64,000 bases of DNA from contig NZ_VFRQ01000008.1 in assembly GCF_006385705.1 (NCBI RefSeq), forward strand, positions 165,816 to 229,815, in the 5' to 3' direction. The DNA comes from Pontibacter mangrovi. GTDB taxonomy: Bacteria; Bacteroidota; Bacteroidia; Cytophagales; Hymenobacteraceae. The notes below the pieces were generated by a model. The model was not told the origin of the DNA and ran no database searches. It saw only the letters and a list, made by a program, of their open reading frames with translations. Positions 35,001 through 45,100 of this stretch are shown one piece after another. Within the stretch, counting starts at the first letter, position 1; each line of letters begins with the position of its first letter. The translations under genes were made by a program, and so were the position numbers.

Positions 35001-37757
35001 CCGCGAACGCAGGTACAGGTTACGGTAAACCCAATCTTGGATAACAACACCGTCACTGCCCCGGAGATAGTATGCGCCAACGCGCCGCTTAGCATCTCTG
35101 GCTCAGAGCCAGTTGGCGGCGGAGGAGCCGGCACTTATACATTCCAGTGGATGATCAGCCCAGACGGCAGCACCTTTGAGGAAATCGAGGGTGCCACAGG
35201 CAAAGTATACCAGGCGCAGGCGGGGCTGAAAGAACCGGCCTGGTTCAAGCGCGTCGTTTACTCTAGTGGCTGTGAGCTTGCGTCTGAGGCTGTGAAAGTG
35301 GAGGTCATCCCGGCAATCACTAAAAATGAGCTGCGCGAGGTGCCAACCATTTGCCATGGCCAGGTACCAGAAGCGATCCAGGGAGTTGTGGCAGGCGGCG
35401 CCGCGCCCTATACCTATACCTGGTTTGTAAGCACAGACAACATCAACTTTAAGGAGATAAAAAACAGCAACTCGGACAGCTACCAGCCTACTGCGCCGCT
35501 TACCGATAACACCTGGTATAAGCGCGTCGTGAAATCCGGCTCCTGCCAGGAAGTTACCAGCAATACCGTGATGGTGCGGGTGATGCCCCCCATCAGCAAA
35601 AACCTGATCAGCGGCACGCAAACGATTTGCGAGGGCGACGCAGCCACACTTACAGGTCAGGTACCGGAGGGCGGCTATGGACCAGGCAGCTATACTTTCT
35701 ACTGGGAGTCTAAAACCGCTGACGGCGAGTACCGGGAAGTACCGAACAGCCGCGGCACCAGCAAAAAAGACTGGACCGCCCAAAGCATGACCGAAACCAC
35801 TACGTTCCGAAGAGTGGTCGTATCCGGCTCCTGCACCGTAAGCACCAGCGACCCGGTAGTAGTTACCGTCAACCCGAAGATCCTGAACTTAATCTCCGGC
35901 GACCAGGAAGTATGCCAAGGCGGTGTTCCAGCGCTGCTCACCAGCCTCACCCCTACCACGGGCGGCGAAGAAGGCAAGTATAGCTATAGCTGGGAGTATA
36001 AATCCGAAGGCGACCCTAACTTTATGCCGGCACCAGGCAACAGCACCCGCGCCGACGGCAGCTACCAGCCTGGCAGCGTGAGCAAGACCACGCAGTTCCG
36101 TCGCAAAGTTACCTCCGGCGGCTGCACCAGCTTCTCGGAGCCCGTGACGGTTCTGGTTAACCCGGCCGTTGAGAATTACAACATCAAGGCTTCGCAAAGC
36201 ATTTACGCTGGCACCAAGCCCGCGCCGCTTACGGGCCTTAACACGGCTCCGGTAAAAGGAGGCAACGGCAAGTATAGCTACCGCTGGGAGTTTAGCCTGG
36301 ACGGCACCAGCTTTGAGCCGGCTGACGGCAACAACCAAACCGCCGACTATACCTTCCCGAGAGGGCTGTACAAAGACACCTGGTATCGTCGCGTGGTGAT
36401 GTCGGGCGGCTGCGAGGTCGTGTCGAATGAGGTGAAGATCACGGTCATCGCAGAGATTGCGAACAACATCATCCGATCTGACCAGACGATCTGCACAGGC
36501 AACGTGCCGGAGCGACTGGAGGGCGGTGTGCCACAGGGCGGCGAAGGACACTTTAACTACCGCTGGGAAATGAGCACGAAAGGCGACAAAACAGGTTTCG
36601 TGACGGCGCAAGGCTATAATAATGCTCCTAACAACGAGCAAAGCTTCCAGCCCGGCCCTGTCAGCCAGGATACCTGGTTCCGCCGCGTGACGACCTCCGG
36701 CGCCTATACTGACATCAGCAACGCCATCCTTATTTCGGTGAGGCCGGAGCTGAGCAACAATGTGGTGCTGTCGGGTACCCAGACGGTGTGCTATGGCTCA
36801 GAGCCTGCCGCCCTAGCCGGCTCAGTGCCAGCGGGCGGAAGCGGGCAGCCGGCTTACCTGTGGGAGCAAAGCAACGCGCAGCACGGCATTTATACCCCTG
36901 CCCCAGGCCAGAACGACCGGAAAGACTATACGCCAAGCCCGCTTACGGAGAACACGTGGTTCCGCCGGGTGGTAACCTCGGCCTCCTGCGGCACGCTTAC
37001 CAGCAACGCGGTAGAGGTAAAAGTTACCCCGCTGCCAGACATGCCGGTGGCGCAGGGAGCGAACCTTTGCGCCGGCCTCAGCACCACGCTCACGGCCAAA
37101 GGCAAAGGCGGAAGGCTGGAATGGTATGCCAGTGCGGCCGGCGGTGAGCCAGTCGCAACCGGAAGCACCTTCAGAACGCCCGCGCTGTATCATACCACGA
37201 CCTACTTTGTGCAGGAAGTGCAGAGCTGCGCCAGCAAACGCTTACCGGTTACAGTAACGGTAACAGAGCCTACCCTGAGCGCTGGGCCCGACATTACCGT
37301 GGTTAAAGGCAGAGGTGTGCAACTGCAGGCGGAGGGCGGCTTGTCTTACTCGTGGGCACCTGCCGAGGGCATGGACAACCCGAACATCGCCAACCCAACC
37401 GTTACCCCGGAGCAGACCACTGTTTACACGGTAACGGCCTCCACAGAGGGCGGCTGTACCTTTACCGACGAGGTGGTGGTGGTCGTGCTGCCGTTCGTGG
37501 ACATCCCGAACACCTTTACGCCTAACCATGACGGCATAAACGATACCTGGCAGATCGAGAACATAGAGAAGTATAGCAACTGTAAAGTGCAGGTGTTTAA
37601 CCAGTGGGGCAACATGGTGTTCAGCTCCGAAGGGTACGGGCAGCCTTGGGATGGCCGCCAGAATGGCAACCCGCTTCCGATGGCAACCTATTATTACATC
37701 ATAAAATTAGATCAGAACGAAAAGCCCTTAACCGGCAGTGTGACCATTGTTAAATAA
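32061..37757 (+). CDS. Giant PKD/Ig-repeat protein with type B T9SS sorting domain
   Basis: 1898 residues. A signal peptide (about 1-27, ending YYSYAQ) is followed by PKD-like domains (for example YRIDWGDGSSDTYG near residue 80 and others to about 510). Two near-identical modules contain TWAPATGLSATTG and NPSETTTYT (about 550-680). A long array of Ig-like units of about 90-110 residues follows, each containing a strand such as TWYKRVVKSGSCQEVTSN or TWFRRVVTSASCGTLTSN. A gliding-motility type B sorting domain ends the protein (about 1811-1898, IPNTFTPNHDGINDTW). It has no enzymatic domain and is best seen as a surface adhesin or filament of the SprB kind. The PorP/SprF gene 8 bp downstream is its probable secretion partner. 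Confidence 0.88.
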   Translation: MRTYAKGILCLLVLQLWSALTYYSYAQTNSACDVDASIANTNFNKSFTYCSYNYSGKTISVKFDFENTSTTKATNKSYRIDWGDGSSDTYGPDFDKTSHTYVTSEARSYNMVLTAVGENGCEKTETKKVYIGSNPNVLVDLGGNSFSCAPATYNIKVSRFEDNPANTLYTFTINDGTPSFTRTHAELLKDPVIPHQFTEASPAGGFSVTCRASNDCSYSESTWTGIRVTKGPVAEIGVKKNSSCVNQEIVLQDRSTDGYDGFGSEMPHIADWQISPSTGWEMRIGKGEVRLVFTETGDYTVKLIVSPEDPNTTCVDSFKEMQFHIVDPPIAAFTPTLSPENGCTTNTVSISNTTQGESVRYNWAVTDTEGKPVKNWGTIEGGATAKEPAFSFTKPGEYRITLTADNGCSPSTVTQNVTIKGQPTVALPAAQTYCGPQTLEFSDANASHAPAYDAQFGAITGYKWEVQAITGDGAYTFENGTGRDSKNPAIRFTNPGTYEVTAYALSECGESSAPARQTITINPLPELRATSPSAAICIGGSTTISMEGADHYTWAPATGLSATTGSTVTANPSETTTYTITGTNEATGCSSTTTFTVVVNPLPQIQVISGKGEICLGQEETRLSASGADTYTWAPATGLSATTGADVTANPSETTTYTVTGYNSATGCSSTAEVTVTVLPLPEVNAGPDLTVCDDPTPLQLQASPAGGVWSGAHVSASGEFIPDGKGTFELTYTYTNEKGCTNSDNVTVEVTDVAQAEVEQKEMEVCLNGGQFILGASPAGGSWSGSKYVSEDGTFTPSAVGTYTLTYTVYTGSCFTTDQMQVTVKPLPAAPVITGVQDICYNTATTLQTDAQTGAVNWYDQPNGGKLLGTTPAGTGFETGQLTKTTNFFAEYVGDNQCASTRTKVTVIVRPEIVAPEVAPVTICGAGTATLVAKGTASRYNWYDASGKLVVSQGNKVFEPTVEQSTSFFVEAVIGNCAGPRTQVQVTVNPILDNNTVTAPEIVCANAPLSISGSEPVGGGGAGTYTFQWMISPDGSTFEEIEGATGKVYQAQAGLKEPAWFKRVVYSSGCELASEAVKVEVIPAITKNELREVPTICHGQVPEAIQGVVAGGAAPYTYTWFVSTDNINFKEIKNSNSDSYQPTAPLTDNTWYKRVVKSGSCQEVTSNTVMVRVMPPISKNLISGTQTICEGDAATLTGQVPEGGYGPGSYTFYWESKTADGEYREVPNSRGTSKKDWTAQSMTETTTFRRVVVSGSCTVSTSDPVVVTVNPKILNLISGDQEVCQGGVPALLTSLTPTTGGEEGKYSYSWEYKSEGDPNFMPAPGNSTRADGSYQPGSVSKTTQFRRKVTSGGCTSFSEPVTVLVNPAVENYNIKASQSIYAGTKPAPLTGLNTAPVKGGNGKYSYRWEFSLDGTSFEPADGNNQTADYTFPRGLYKDTWYRRVVMSGGCEVVSNEVKITVIAEIANNIIRSDQTICTGNVPERLEGGVPQGGEGHFNYRWEMSTKGDKTGFVTAQGYNNAPNNEQSFQPGPVSQDTWFRRVTTSGAYTDISNAILISVRPELSNNVVLSGTQTVCYGSEPAALAGSVPAGGSGQPAYLWEQSNAQHGIYTPAPGQNDRKDYTPSPLTENTWFRRVVTSASCGTLTSNAVEVKVTPLPDMPVAQGANLCAGLSTTLTAKGKGGRLEWYASAAGGEPVATGSTFRTPALYHTTTYFVQEVQSCASKRLPVTVTVTEPTLSAGPDITVVKGRGVQLQAEGGLSYSWAPAEGMDNPNIANPTVTPEQTTVYTVTASTEGGCTFTDEVVVVVLPFVDIPNTFTPNHDGINDTWQIENIEKYSNCKVQVFNQWGNMVFSSEGYGQPWDGRQNGNPLPMATYYYIIKLDQNEKPLTGSVTIVK
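33714..34033 (+). repeat. Two near-identical coding modules 237 bp apart
   Basis: Segments of about 80 bp starting at 33714 and 33951 share most bases, including synonymous ones, and encode TWAPATGLSATTG...VTANPSETTTYT twice. The period is 79 codons. This indicates recent internal duplication or conversion within the giant T9SS protein. Confidence 0.75.
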
Positions 37758-37765
37758 GCCATCAG

Positions 37766-38791
37766 ATGAACAAACTTTTAGCCCTGGGAGTGATGATTCT
37801 GCTAGTTGCCGGCAACGCCCTTGCACAGCAGCGCCCGCAGTACACGCAGTATACGTTAAATAACTACCTGGCCAACCCTGCCATTACGGGTATAGAGGAT
37901 TATGCCGACCTGAAACTGGGCACGCGCCAGCAGTGGTCGGGCCTGGAGGGTGCGCCGCAATCATACTATGCCACGTTGCACATGCCGATAAACAACCCCG
38001 GCAGCGCTTACAGCCGCGGGCGCAGGAGCGGTGGCCTGCCAAAGGAATCCAGCATGAAGGGCTCCAGCATTTACCGCAAGGCGCGGGCGCACCATGGTTT
38101 CGGGTTAATGGCCATGTCTACCAGAACAGGCCCGCTGAAGCGCGGGAGCGTATCGGCCAGCTATGCTTACCATCAGCCGCTCACACGCTCCATACAGGTG
38201 TCGGCTGGGGTGCAGCCGGGTATCATCCAGTACAGCCTGGACCCTGCCCGTGTAAAACTGGCCGGCAACAGTGCCAACGACCCCGCCATCTATGACGGGC
38301 GGGTAAATGAGGTGAAGTTTGACCTGAGCGCGGGCCTGTGGCTTTATTCCCGCAACTTTTATGTGGGGGTGGCAGGCGCCCAGTTGGTGCCCAGCAAACG
38401 CCAGTACCTCCCCGACAACACCCCATCCGACAACGATGGCTCGCTGCAGCAGCACTACTATGTAACCGGCGGCTACCGCATAGACGTGGCTCCCTACATT
38501 GCACTGGTGCCCTCAGTGATGGTCAAGATGGCGCAGCCGAGCCCGCTTTCAATAGACGGCACCATGAAGGTGATCTATGGCGACAGGCTTTGGGCAGGCC
38601 TGACTTACAGACACAAAGAATCTGTAGCGGCAATGGCAGGCATTAACATCAATTACCTGCTCGACCTGGCCTACTCTTACGACGCCAGCACATCCCCTTT
38701 GGGTAACGCCAACGCCGGCAGCCATGAGGTGGTGTTAGGTTTTAAGCTGCGCAATGCACGCAAGGTCTTTTGCCCCGAGTGGGCATGGTAA
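37766..38791 (+). CDS. PorP/SprF-family type IX secretion outer-membrane protein
   Basis: 341 residues with a signal peptide (about 1-20, GNALAQ). The family opening is PQYTQYTLNNYLANPAITGIEDYADLKLG written across residues 23-51, followed by RQQWSGLEGAPQSYYATLHMPI and barrel strands up to VVLGFKL. It starts 8 bp after the stop of the 1898-residue type B protein, repeating the arrangement at 13464-18146. From work on Flavobacterium SprF-like proteins, it is expected to be required for export or anchoring of that cargo. A terminator follows at 38831. Confidence 0.92.
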   Translation: MNKLLALGVMILLVAGNALAQQRPQYTQYTLNNYLANPAITGIEDYADLKLGTRQQWSGLEGAPQSYYATLHMPINNPGSAYSRGRRSGGLPKESSMKGSSIYRKARAHHGFGLMAMSTRTGPLKRGSVSASYAYHQPLTRSIQVSAGVQPGIIQYSLDPARVKLAGNSANDPAIYDGRVNEVKFDLSAGLWLYSRNFYVGVAGAQLVPSKRQYLPDNTPSDNDGSLQQHYYVTGGYRIDVAPYIALVPSVMVKMAQPSPLSIDGTMKVIYGDRLWAGLTYRHKESVAAMAGININYLLDLAYSYDASTSPLGNANAGSHEVVLGFKLRNARKVFCPEWAW

Positions 38792-38830
38792 TAATATTAA
38801 ATAATGGTTTAGTTTGAGAGTACAGAAACG

Positions 38831-38860
38831 GGGCAGCTATTTTAGCTGTCCTTTTCTTTT
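38831..38860 (+). terminator. Intrinsic terminator after the giant-protein/PorP operon
   Basis: Stem GGGCAGCTA / TAGCTGTCC (one G-U pair) with a TTT loop, followed by TTTTCTTTT. It lies 39 bp past the stop at 38791. Confidence 0.85.
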
Positions 38861-38879
38861 ATGGCCTGGCGGCAGGTTG

Positions 38880-38887
38880 TAACTTTG
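38880..38887 (+). promoter_or_regulatory. Bacteroidota -7 promoter element (TAACTTTG)
   Basis: Exact TAnnTTTG match 41 bp upstream of the ATG at 38929 and just after the preceding terminator, a fitting place for the promoter of the TMEM220-like gene. No clear -33 TTG at the usual spacing. Confidence 0.5.
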
Positions 38888-38928
38888 GAGCGCCCGGTGC
38901 AGTATGGCAAAGTATAAACCCCACTCCT

Positions 38929-39336
38929 ATGCTACTCAAGAAAATCTCCGCTAATGCTTTCGGGCTTGTCTTCCTTTCTTTTGTTGTAGTGCAGTATAAC
39001 GACCCGGACCCGCTGGTTTGGATACTGATTTACAGTTTTGCCGCTGTGCTTTGCTTGCTGACGGCCGCCGGCAAGGTGGCACCTAACATGCTGTGGTCGG
39101 CGGCGATGCTCTATGCGGTAGGCGGCATCTACATGTGGCCGGAGCATTTTGAAGGGGTAAGCATTGGCGGCGGCGACATTAAAAACATAGAGGAAGCCCG
39201 TGAGTCGCTGGGGCTGTTTTTATGCGCGCTTGTGTTTGCCGGCTTTGCACTTTACGAGCGATTTGCCCTATACCGTACAATGCGGGAGCAGGCACTGCAA
39301 AGAGCAAAATGGGCCAGCGGGTTAAAGTCCCACTAG
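38929..39336 (+). CDS. TMEM220-like transmembrane protein
   Basis: 135 residues with about four transmembrane helices. The conserved stretch VVQYNDPDPLVWILIY (about 20-35) is the hallmark of the transmembrane 220 family, whose function is not known. Another conserved part is YMWPEHFEG. The gene stands alone with its own promoter element and is followed by a convergent copper gene 27 bp away. Confidence 0.85.
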   Translation: MLLKKISANAFGLVFLSFVVVQYNDPDPLVWILIYSFAAVLCLLTAAGKVAPNMLWSAAMLYAVGGIYMWPEHFEGVSIGGGDIKNIEEARESLGLFLCALVFAGFALYERFALYRTMREQALQRAKWASGLKSH

Positions 39337-39362
39337 CCCCATAAAATTATTTACAAATAGCT

Positions 39363-39572
39363 TTACAGCTGCTCGGCCTCGAAACCTGCTTTTTTCACAG
39401 TTTCTCTGATCGTTTCAGCATCAGCTGCGTCAGCTTTTACCTCCAGCACCTTTTCCGGGTTATCGGTATCCACCTTCCACTCCTGCACGCCTTCCAGCTT
39501 GTTTAGGTGAGGTGTTACGGCTCTTACACAGTTTCCGCAATTAATGTTGGTCTTGAATTTATAGGTTTTCAT
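39363..39572 (-). CDS. Small heavy-metal-associated (HMA) domain protein
   Basis: 69 residues from the ATG at 39572; the longer frame would start at TTG. It is a single ferredoxin-like HMA domain with the metal-binding cysteines in NINCGNCVRAVTPHL (CxxC near residues 12-15) and a typical C-terminal AETIRETVKKAGFEAEQL. It is probably a cytoplasmic copper chaperone delivering Cu(I) to the P-type ATPase encoded 37 bp upstream on the same strand. The motif is CGNC rather than the commoner CxxC surrounded by MT, so metal preference is inferred from context. Confidence 0.85.
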   Translation of the reverse strand: MKTYKFKTNINCGNCVRAVTPHLNKLEGVQEWKVDTDNPEKVLEVKADAADAETIRETVKKAGFEAEQL

Positions 39573-39609
39573 ACTTCTCAATTTACTTATTTAACATATT
39601 AATTACACT

Positions 39610-41844
39610 TTACAATTTCTTAGAGCGCAGTCGCAGGCTGTTTGTTACGACAGACACTGAGCTCAGGGCCATGGCGCCACCGGCAATCATCGGGTTTAAG
39701 AGAAAGCCTGTGAACGGGAACAGCACTCCCGCCGCCAACGGTATACAGATCACGTTGTAGAAAAAGGCCCAGAACAGGTTCTGATGGATGGTGCTTACCG
39801 TGGCCCGCGACAGCTTCACAGCTTTGGCCACCTGCGTCAGGTCGGAGCGCATGAGCGTAATCCCCGCCACTTCCATGGCTATATCAGTGCCCTGGCCCAT
39901 GGCTATACTTACGTCGGCGGTGGCAAGCGCCTGCGCGTCGTTTATGCCGTCGCCCACCATGGCTACTACTTTGCCTTCGGCCTGCAGTCTCTTTACAAAA
40001 TCAGCCTTGTCGGTCGGCATCAACTCTGCCTGATAATGCTCCACGCCTACTTGCCGGGCTACGGCAGCGGCCGTCTGTGCGTTGTCCCCGGTAAGCATGT
40101 ATACGTCCAGACCGGCCTCGTGCAGGGCTTTTATGCCTTCGGCGGCAGCTGGTTTAATGGGGTCGCTTACGGCAAACACGGCCAGCGCCTGCTCCGGGTT
40201 GGCGAAGAAGATGGCTGTTTTGGCGTCTTCCTGCAGCTGCCGCGCCGCCTGCAGCAAATGCTCCGGCAGCTCCACCCCTTGCTGGCGCAACAGCTTCTCG
40301 TTGCCGGCCAGGTACCGTGTGCCATCAAACGCAGCCTCAATGCCTAAGCCTGTTAAGCTGTTAAAAGTATCGGGTTGCAGGGCCTGCTGACCCTGCTCTT
40401 TGTAGAAAGTATAAACGGCCTGCGCAATTGGGTGCTCCGACTGCGCCTCCATGGAAAAGAACAGCGTTTCCAGCTTTGCCTGGTCTGCCGCATCCTGCGC
40501 CCACACCACATCGGTAACAGAAGGTTTGCCTAAGGTGATGGTGCCTGTTTTATCCAGTATAACGGCATTTACCTTGTGCGCATGCTCCAGGCTCTCGGCG
40601 TCTTTTATCAGAATACCGTTCTCAGCGCCACGGCCCACGCCCACCATAATGGCCGTTGGCGTGGCCAGGCCAAGGGCGCAAGGGCAGGCAATCACCAGCA
40701 CCGATATGGTGGAGAGCAGCGCCTCCGTCAGGTAAGCCTGCCCGCCAAACACCAGCCAGGCGGCAAAAGTCAGCACAGCGATCACCAGCACCACCGGCAC
40801 AAAGATGCCCGCAATCTTATCCACTAGCTTCTGCACAGGTGCTTTGCTGCCCTGCGCCTCCTGCACCATTTTAATGATGTGCGCCAGCATGGTTTCGCCA
40901 CCGGTTTTCTGCGCGATGATCTGCACGCTGCCCTTTTGGTTGATTGTACCGGCAAACACCGTATCGCCCTGCTGCTTCTGCACCGGTAGCGGCTCCCCGC
41001 TTAGCATACTTTCATCTACATAGGTGGTACCGGCAGCCACCTGCCCGTCTATCGGCACGCGCTCGCCGGGCAGCAGCACAACCCTGTCGCCTAGCTGCAC
41101 TTCCTCTATCTTCAGCTCCATTTCAGTGCCGCTGCGCAGCACCCGAACGGTTTTCGGCTGCAGGCCCATCAGCTTTTTAATGGCCGAGGAACTGCGGTCT
41201 TTGGCGCCTTCCTCCAAGTACTTGCCCAAAAGTATAAACGCAATGATGACCGCCACCGCTTCAAAGTACACGTGCGGCATCAGCCCTCTCTGCAGGAAAA
41301 ACTCCGGGTAAACCGTGTTGAACACGCTGAAGACAAAGGCGATGCCCGTGCTGAGCGCTACCAGGGTATCCATGTTGGCGCGGCCGTGCCTGGCCTGCGC
41401 CCAGGCACCCACAAAGAAGCGCTGGCCCGCCCATAGTAGTATAGGGGCCGTAAGTATGAGCATGGCCCAGTTGCCCCAGGCAAAGGTATCGTGGAAGAAC
41501 ATGCCCAGCACAAATACCGGCAAGGCCAGCGCACCTGCAAAAATAGTTTTTCGCCTTAGCTGCGCCAGTGCATTTGCCTGCCGCTCCTCCAGTTCCTCCT
41601 GCGTGGTCTCCTCAATCAATATATCAAAGCCGATCTCCTGCACCGTCTCACGCAGTTGGGCTGGTGTCACTTCCTTCTCGTTAAAAGCCACCTGCAGGGT
41701 TTTGCCGGCAAAGTTAACGTTGGCCTCAGCCACCCCCTCGCGCGTGTTAAGCATACTTTGGATGCTGTTGGCGCAGGAGGCGCAGGTCATCCCCTCAACC
41801 GGGTAGGACGCCTTTGTCAGTTTTATGTCTTTTACAGTTGCCAT
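39610..41844 (-). CDS. copA: Copper-translocating P1B-type ATPase
   Basis: 744 residues. One N-terminal HMA domain holds GMTCASC (near 18-24). Transmembrane helices follow, with the ion-binding CPC in VIACPCALGLATPTA near residue 384. The phosphorylation site is DKTGTITLGKP near 429, with TGDNAQTA and VGDGINDAQAL in the P domain. C-terminal helices include the conserved YNVICIPLAAGVL and MIAGGAMALSSVSVV. CPC with these last signatures is typical of Cu(I)-exporting CopA. It is the first gene of an operon with the HMA chaperone and has a -7 promoter element close upstream. Confidence 0.93.
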   Translation of the reverse strand: MATVKDIKLTKASYPVEGMTCASCANSIQSMLNTREGVAEANVNFAGKTLQVAFNEKEVTPAQLRETVQEIGFDILIEETTQEELEERQANALAQLRRKTIFAGALALPVFVLGMFFHDTFAWGNWAMLILTAPILLWAGQRFFVGAWAQARHGRANMDTLVALSTGIAFVFSVFNTVYPEFFLQRGLMPHVYFEAVAVIIAFILLGKYLEEGAKDRSSSAIKKLMGLQPKTVRVLRSGTEMELKIEEVQLGDRVVLLPGERVPIDGQVAAGTTYVDESMLSGEPLPVQKQQGDTVFAGTINQKGSVQIIAQKTGGETMLAHIIKMVQEAQGSKAPVQKLVDKIAGIFVPVVLVIAVLTFAAWLVFGGQAYLTEALLSTISVLVIACPCALGLATPTAIMVGVGRGAENGILIKDAESLEHAHKVNAVILDKTGTITLGKPSVTDVVWAQDAADQAKLETLFFSMEAQSEHPIAQAVYTFYKEQGQQALQPDTFNSLTGLGIEAAFDGTRYLAGNEKLLRQQGVELPEHLLQAARQLQEDAKTAIFFANPEQALAVFAVSDPIKPAAAEGIKALHEAGLDVYMLTGDNAQTAAAVARQVGVEHYQAELMPTDKADFVKRLQAEGKVVAMVGDGINDAQALATADVSIAMGQGTDIAMEVAGITLMRSDLTQVAKAVKLSRATVSTIHQNLFWAFFYNVICIPLAAGVLFPFTGFLLNPMIAGGAMALSSVSVVTNSLRLRSKKL

Positions 41845-42188
41845 TTTTCATCGTTTTATCTTTTACAAAGATACGCCCTCACCCCTGGCTGGGTATTACA
41901 AAATTCCGGATAAGGATTACATGTTTTACAGGCGGTAACACGGCACTTTGCCAAAACTTGCACTTAAACCAGCAACTGCTCTCGGATTATAGTATAGAAT
42001 ATGATACTTCCTGTGGAAAAACCTTAAATAATAAATGAATTTAACGCTTCCTCTTGTTGTTATGGTGTGTTTCTATATTTTTATGTGCTGAAAGAAGATA
42101 ACACAATATTGTAATAAAATAATAGTGCATCCTCTTAACGCTACGGTGTAGCATTGCCCTTTGCAGTTGCTGCCCTACTACTTATGCT
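41845..42188. other. 344-bp divergent intergenic region between copA and the histidine kinase
   Basis: The region is AT-rich and holds the minus-strand -7 element of copA at 41866-41873. No exact -7 element is seen for the plus-strand kinase, and no gene or hairpin of note. Confidence 0.5.
41866..41873 (-). promoter_or_regulatory. Bacteroidota -7 promoter element of copA (TATCTTTG)
   Basis: On the minus strand the sequence reads TATCTTTG, an exact TAnnTTTG match, placing the transcription start about 15 bases before the copA ATG at 41844. The nearest -33-like TTTG is 25 bp away, longer than usual. Confidence 0.55.
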
Positions 42189-45100
42189 ATGAACACAAAG
42201 GAGACTGAGAACGGGTATGAGCGTATCATCAAGTACATAGGCATGTCCTTTGTAAGCATGCTGCTTGCTATACTTCTCGTTGTTTCTTTCTTTTTTGTTC
42301 AGACGCAGGAGATGCAGCAAGCGTATGGTACCAACGCGCGGGGCACTTACAAGCGCCTGGAGTTAGTAAACAACCTGCTCGAAAACAAGGAGCTTACCCG
42401 GAACCTGCTGCGGGAGCACATCCTGACCGAAGATGAGCATCACAAAGACAGTGTGCGGCAGGAGCTGGCAAAACTGCACCGGGAGAGCGAGGCCAACATC
42501 AAAGACCTGCACCAACTACTAAAGGAGCCTGAGCTGCTGCAAAGCCTGCACGTGATAAATGCGGACCTGGAAAGCTACCGCCAGCACATCGAGCACCTGC
42601 TGCAATTGTCCAACAACCAGCGGCAAGCCGACGCCATTGCTTATACTACTTCGCGCCTGGCGCCATTTTACATACAGAACCAAACCAACCTCATCAGCCT
42701 GAACAACAAGCTGATCGTCTCTGCCCGTCAGTTTAACAGTAGCTTTTTCCCGTTGTTTAGCAGCTTGGTAGATGATTACCTCCTGCTTCTGCTGCTTATT
42801 GTGCCTTTTATTTTTCTAGCCTCTTTTTCCTTCCACCGCATCACCAGGCGCCTGCAGCAGGAAAACCAGCGGCTAAATAAGGAGATGCAGGAGCGGGAGG
42901 CACTGCAAGAGGCTTTAGAGCTTACCGAGCAGCACTTTAAGCGGCTGTTCAACTTCAACCCCATACCTATGTATGAGTATGAGCAGCGCTCCCTGAAGAT
43001 ATTGGAAGTAAATCTGGCTGCCCTGAAGGAGTATGGCTATACCCGCGAAGAGTTTCTAAACTTGACGGTGCTTGACTTAAGGCCGCCCCAGGAGCACCAG
43101 CGCCTCAAAGACATGCTGCAGCACCCATCCTACATGCCCGATATCTCGAGAACCCTGTCGGCACTGCACATGCGCAAGGACGGCTCTACTTTTAAGGCGA
43201 TGATTCGGTCTCAGGACTTGCCGGAGCGTAACGGCCAACTCCCGCGGCTGGTGATCGCTGAAAATGTGCAGGAGCGCGAAGGGTTTGTGGAGCGCCTGGA
43301 GAAAAGCGAGAAACAGCTGCGCGAGGTTAGCTCCAGCATTCCGGGTGCCGTGTACAGGTTTCAGGTGGAGGGTCTCGACAGGTTTACTTTCCCGTTTATA
43401 AGCGACGGTGTGGTAGAATTGTTCGGCGTAACTCCGGAGGAAGTATACCAAAACGCAGAAGTGCTGTTTAAAGCCGTCCACCCGCAGGACCAGGAAAACG
43501 TGAAGAATAGCATTAAAGCTGCGACAGCCCGTTTCTTGCCTTGGGAGCAGGATTTGCGCATCTGGAACAAGGCGCTGCAGAACTGGGGTTGGATCAGGGG
43601 CCATGCCCTCCCCTCTTCCCGGCAGAACGGCATATTTGTTTACAGCGGCACGTTTATCGACATCACGGACCAAAAAGAGGCACAGGCCAAGCTGATAGCC
43701 AGCGAGGCAAACCTGCGCGCCCTCCTGGACAGCTCCCCGCAAGCCATATACCTGCTGGATAAGGACCTGAACATTGCCATGTTTAATGCTGTAGCGGCCG
43801 ATGAGGTAAAGAAACAAACGCTACACAACCTGGAGGTTGGGCAAAGCATCCTGCGCTATACTGCCGAAGACCATAGAAGTATAGTTCTGGAGAGCCATGC
43901 CCGTGCCTTAGAGGGAGAGACCACGCTGTTTGAGACCGGCTGCGGAGCGCTCTGGTTTGAGGTGTCTTTTCGCCCTGTGCTCACTTCAGACCAGGAAACC
44001 ATTGCGGTTGCCCTCAACATACATGATATTTCGGAGCAACGGCGTACCGTAGCGGCCATTAAAGACAGTGAGCTGAAGCTTAGCCGCGCCCAGAACCTGG
44101 CGAAGATGGGCAGTTGGGAGTATGACCTCGTGAAGGACGAGTTGACTATCTCGGATAACATGTATAGTATTTACGGCCTGTCTCCACAAACCTTTATACC
44201 TACCTTCAATAGCATCGCTGCCTTTTTTCACCCTGATGATAAAGACAGGATACTGGCGGATTTTGGGCGTGCTATCGAAACAAAGAACAATGTTTCGGCC
44301 GGGCACCGCATTTGCCTGCCGAATGGGGAGGAGAAATACCTGCACCATGTTATGGAGCCTTTAGTAAATGATGAAGGCCGGGTGACACGCGTAATGGCTA
44401 CGACGCAGGATGTTACGGAGCAGAAGCAAAGGGAAATTCTGATCACCGAAGCTCGCGACCGTTACCAATCCACGCTGGAGAACATCCCGGAAGTGATCTT
44501 CTCTTCAGACCCCAAGTTCCAGATCAACTACGTAAGCAAGCAGTGCCTGGAGATTACCGGTTATTCTGAGAAAGAGTTTACCACGACTAACTTTTGGCCT
44601 TCTATCATACACCCAGACGACCTGCCTACTTTAAATGAGCGGCTGCAGCAGGAGGTGCTGGCCGGCGAGCGTATTCAGCATGAGCTACGCATTATCTCCC
44701 GTGATAACCAGCTCAAATGGCTTACCCTGCGCATGTCCCCGAAGCTGGACGAGTACGGGAAAGTAGTGCGGATAGACAGCTCGGCAGCCGATATAACAGA
44801 ACGTAAACGTACAGAGGCAAAGCGCTTTGTACTGACAGAGCAGCTACAGGTACAGAACAAAAACCTGCAACAGTTTGCCTACATCGTGTCGCACAACCTG
44901 CGCGCGCCAATCGCCAACATTATCGGCCTTACCTCGGTGTATAACCAAGAGCAGCCGGAGGTAGCCACCAATAGGCACATCATCAACAACCTCACCAAGT
45001 CGGCGCAGCACCTGGACCGCGTCATCCGCGACCTCAACGACATCCTGACGGTGCGGGGGCAAATATTGGACACCTTTGAGCGTGTGGTATTCAATGACTT

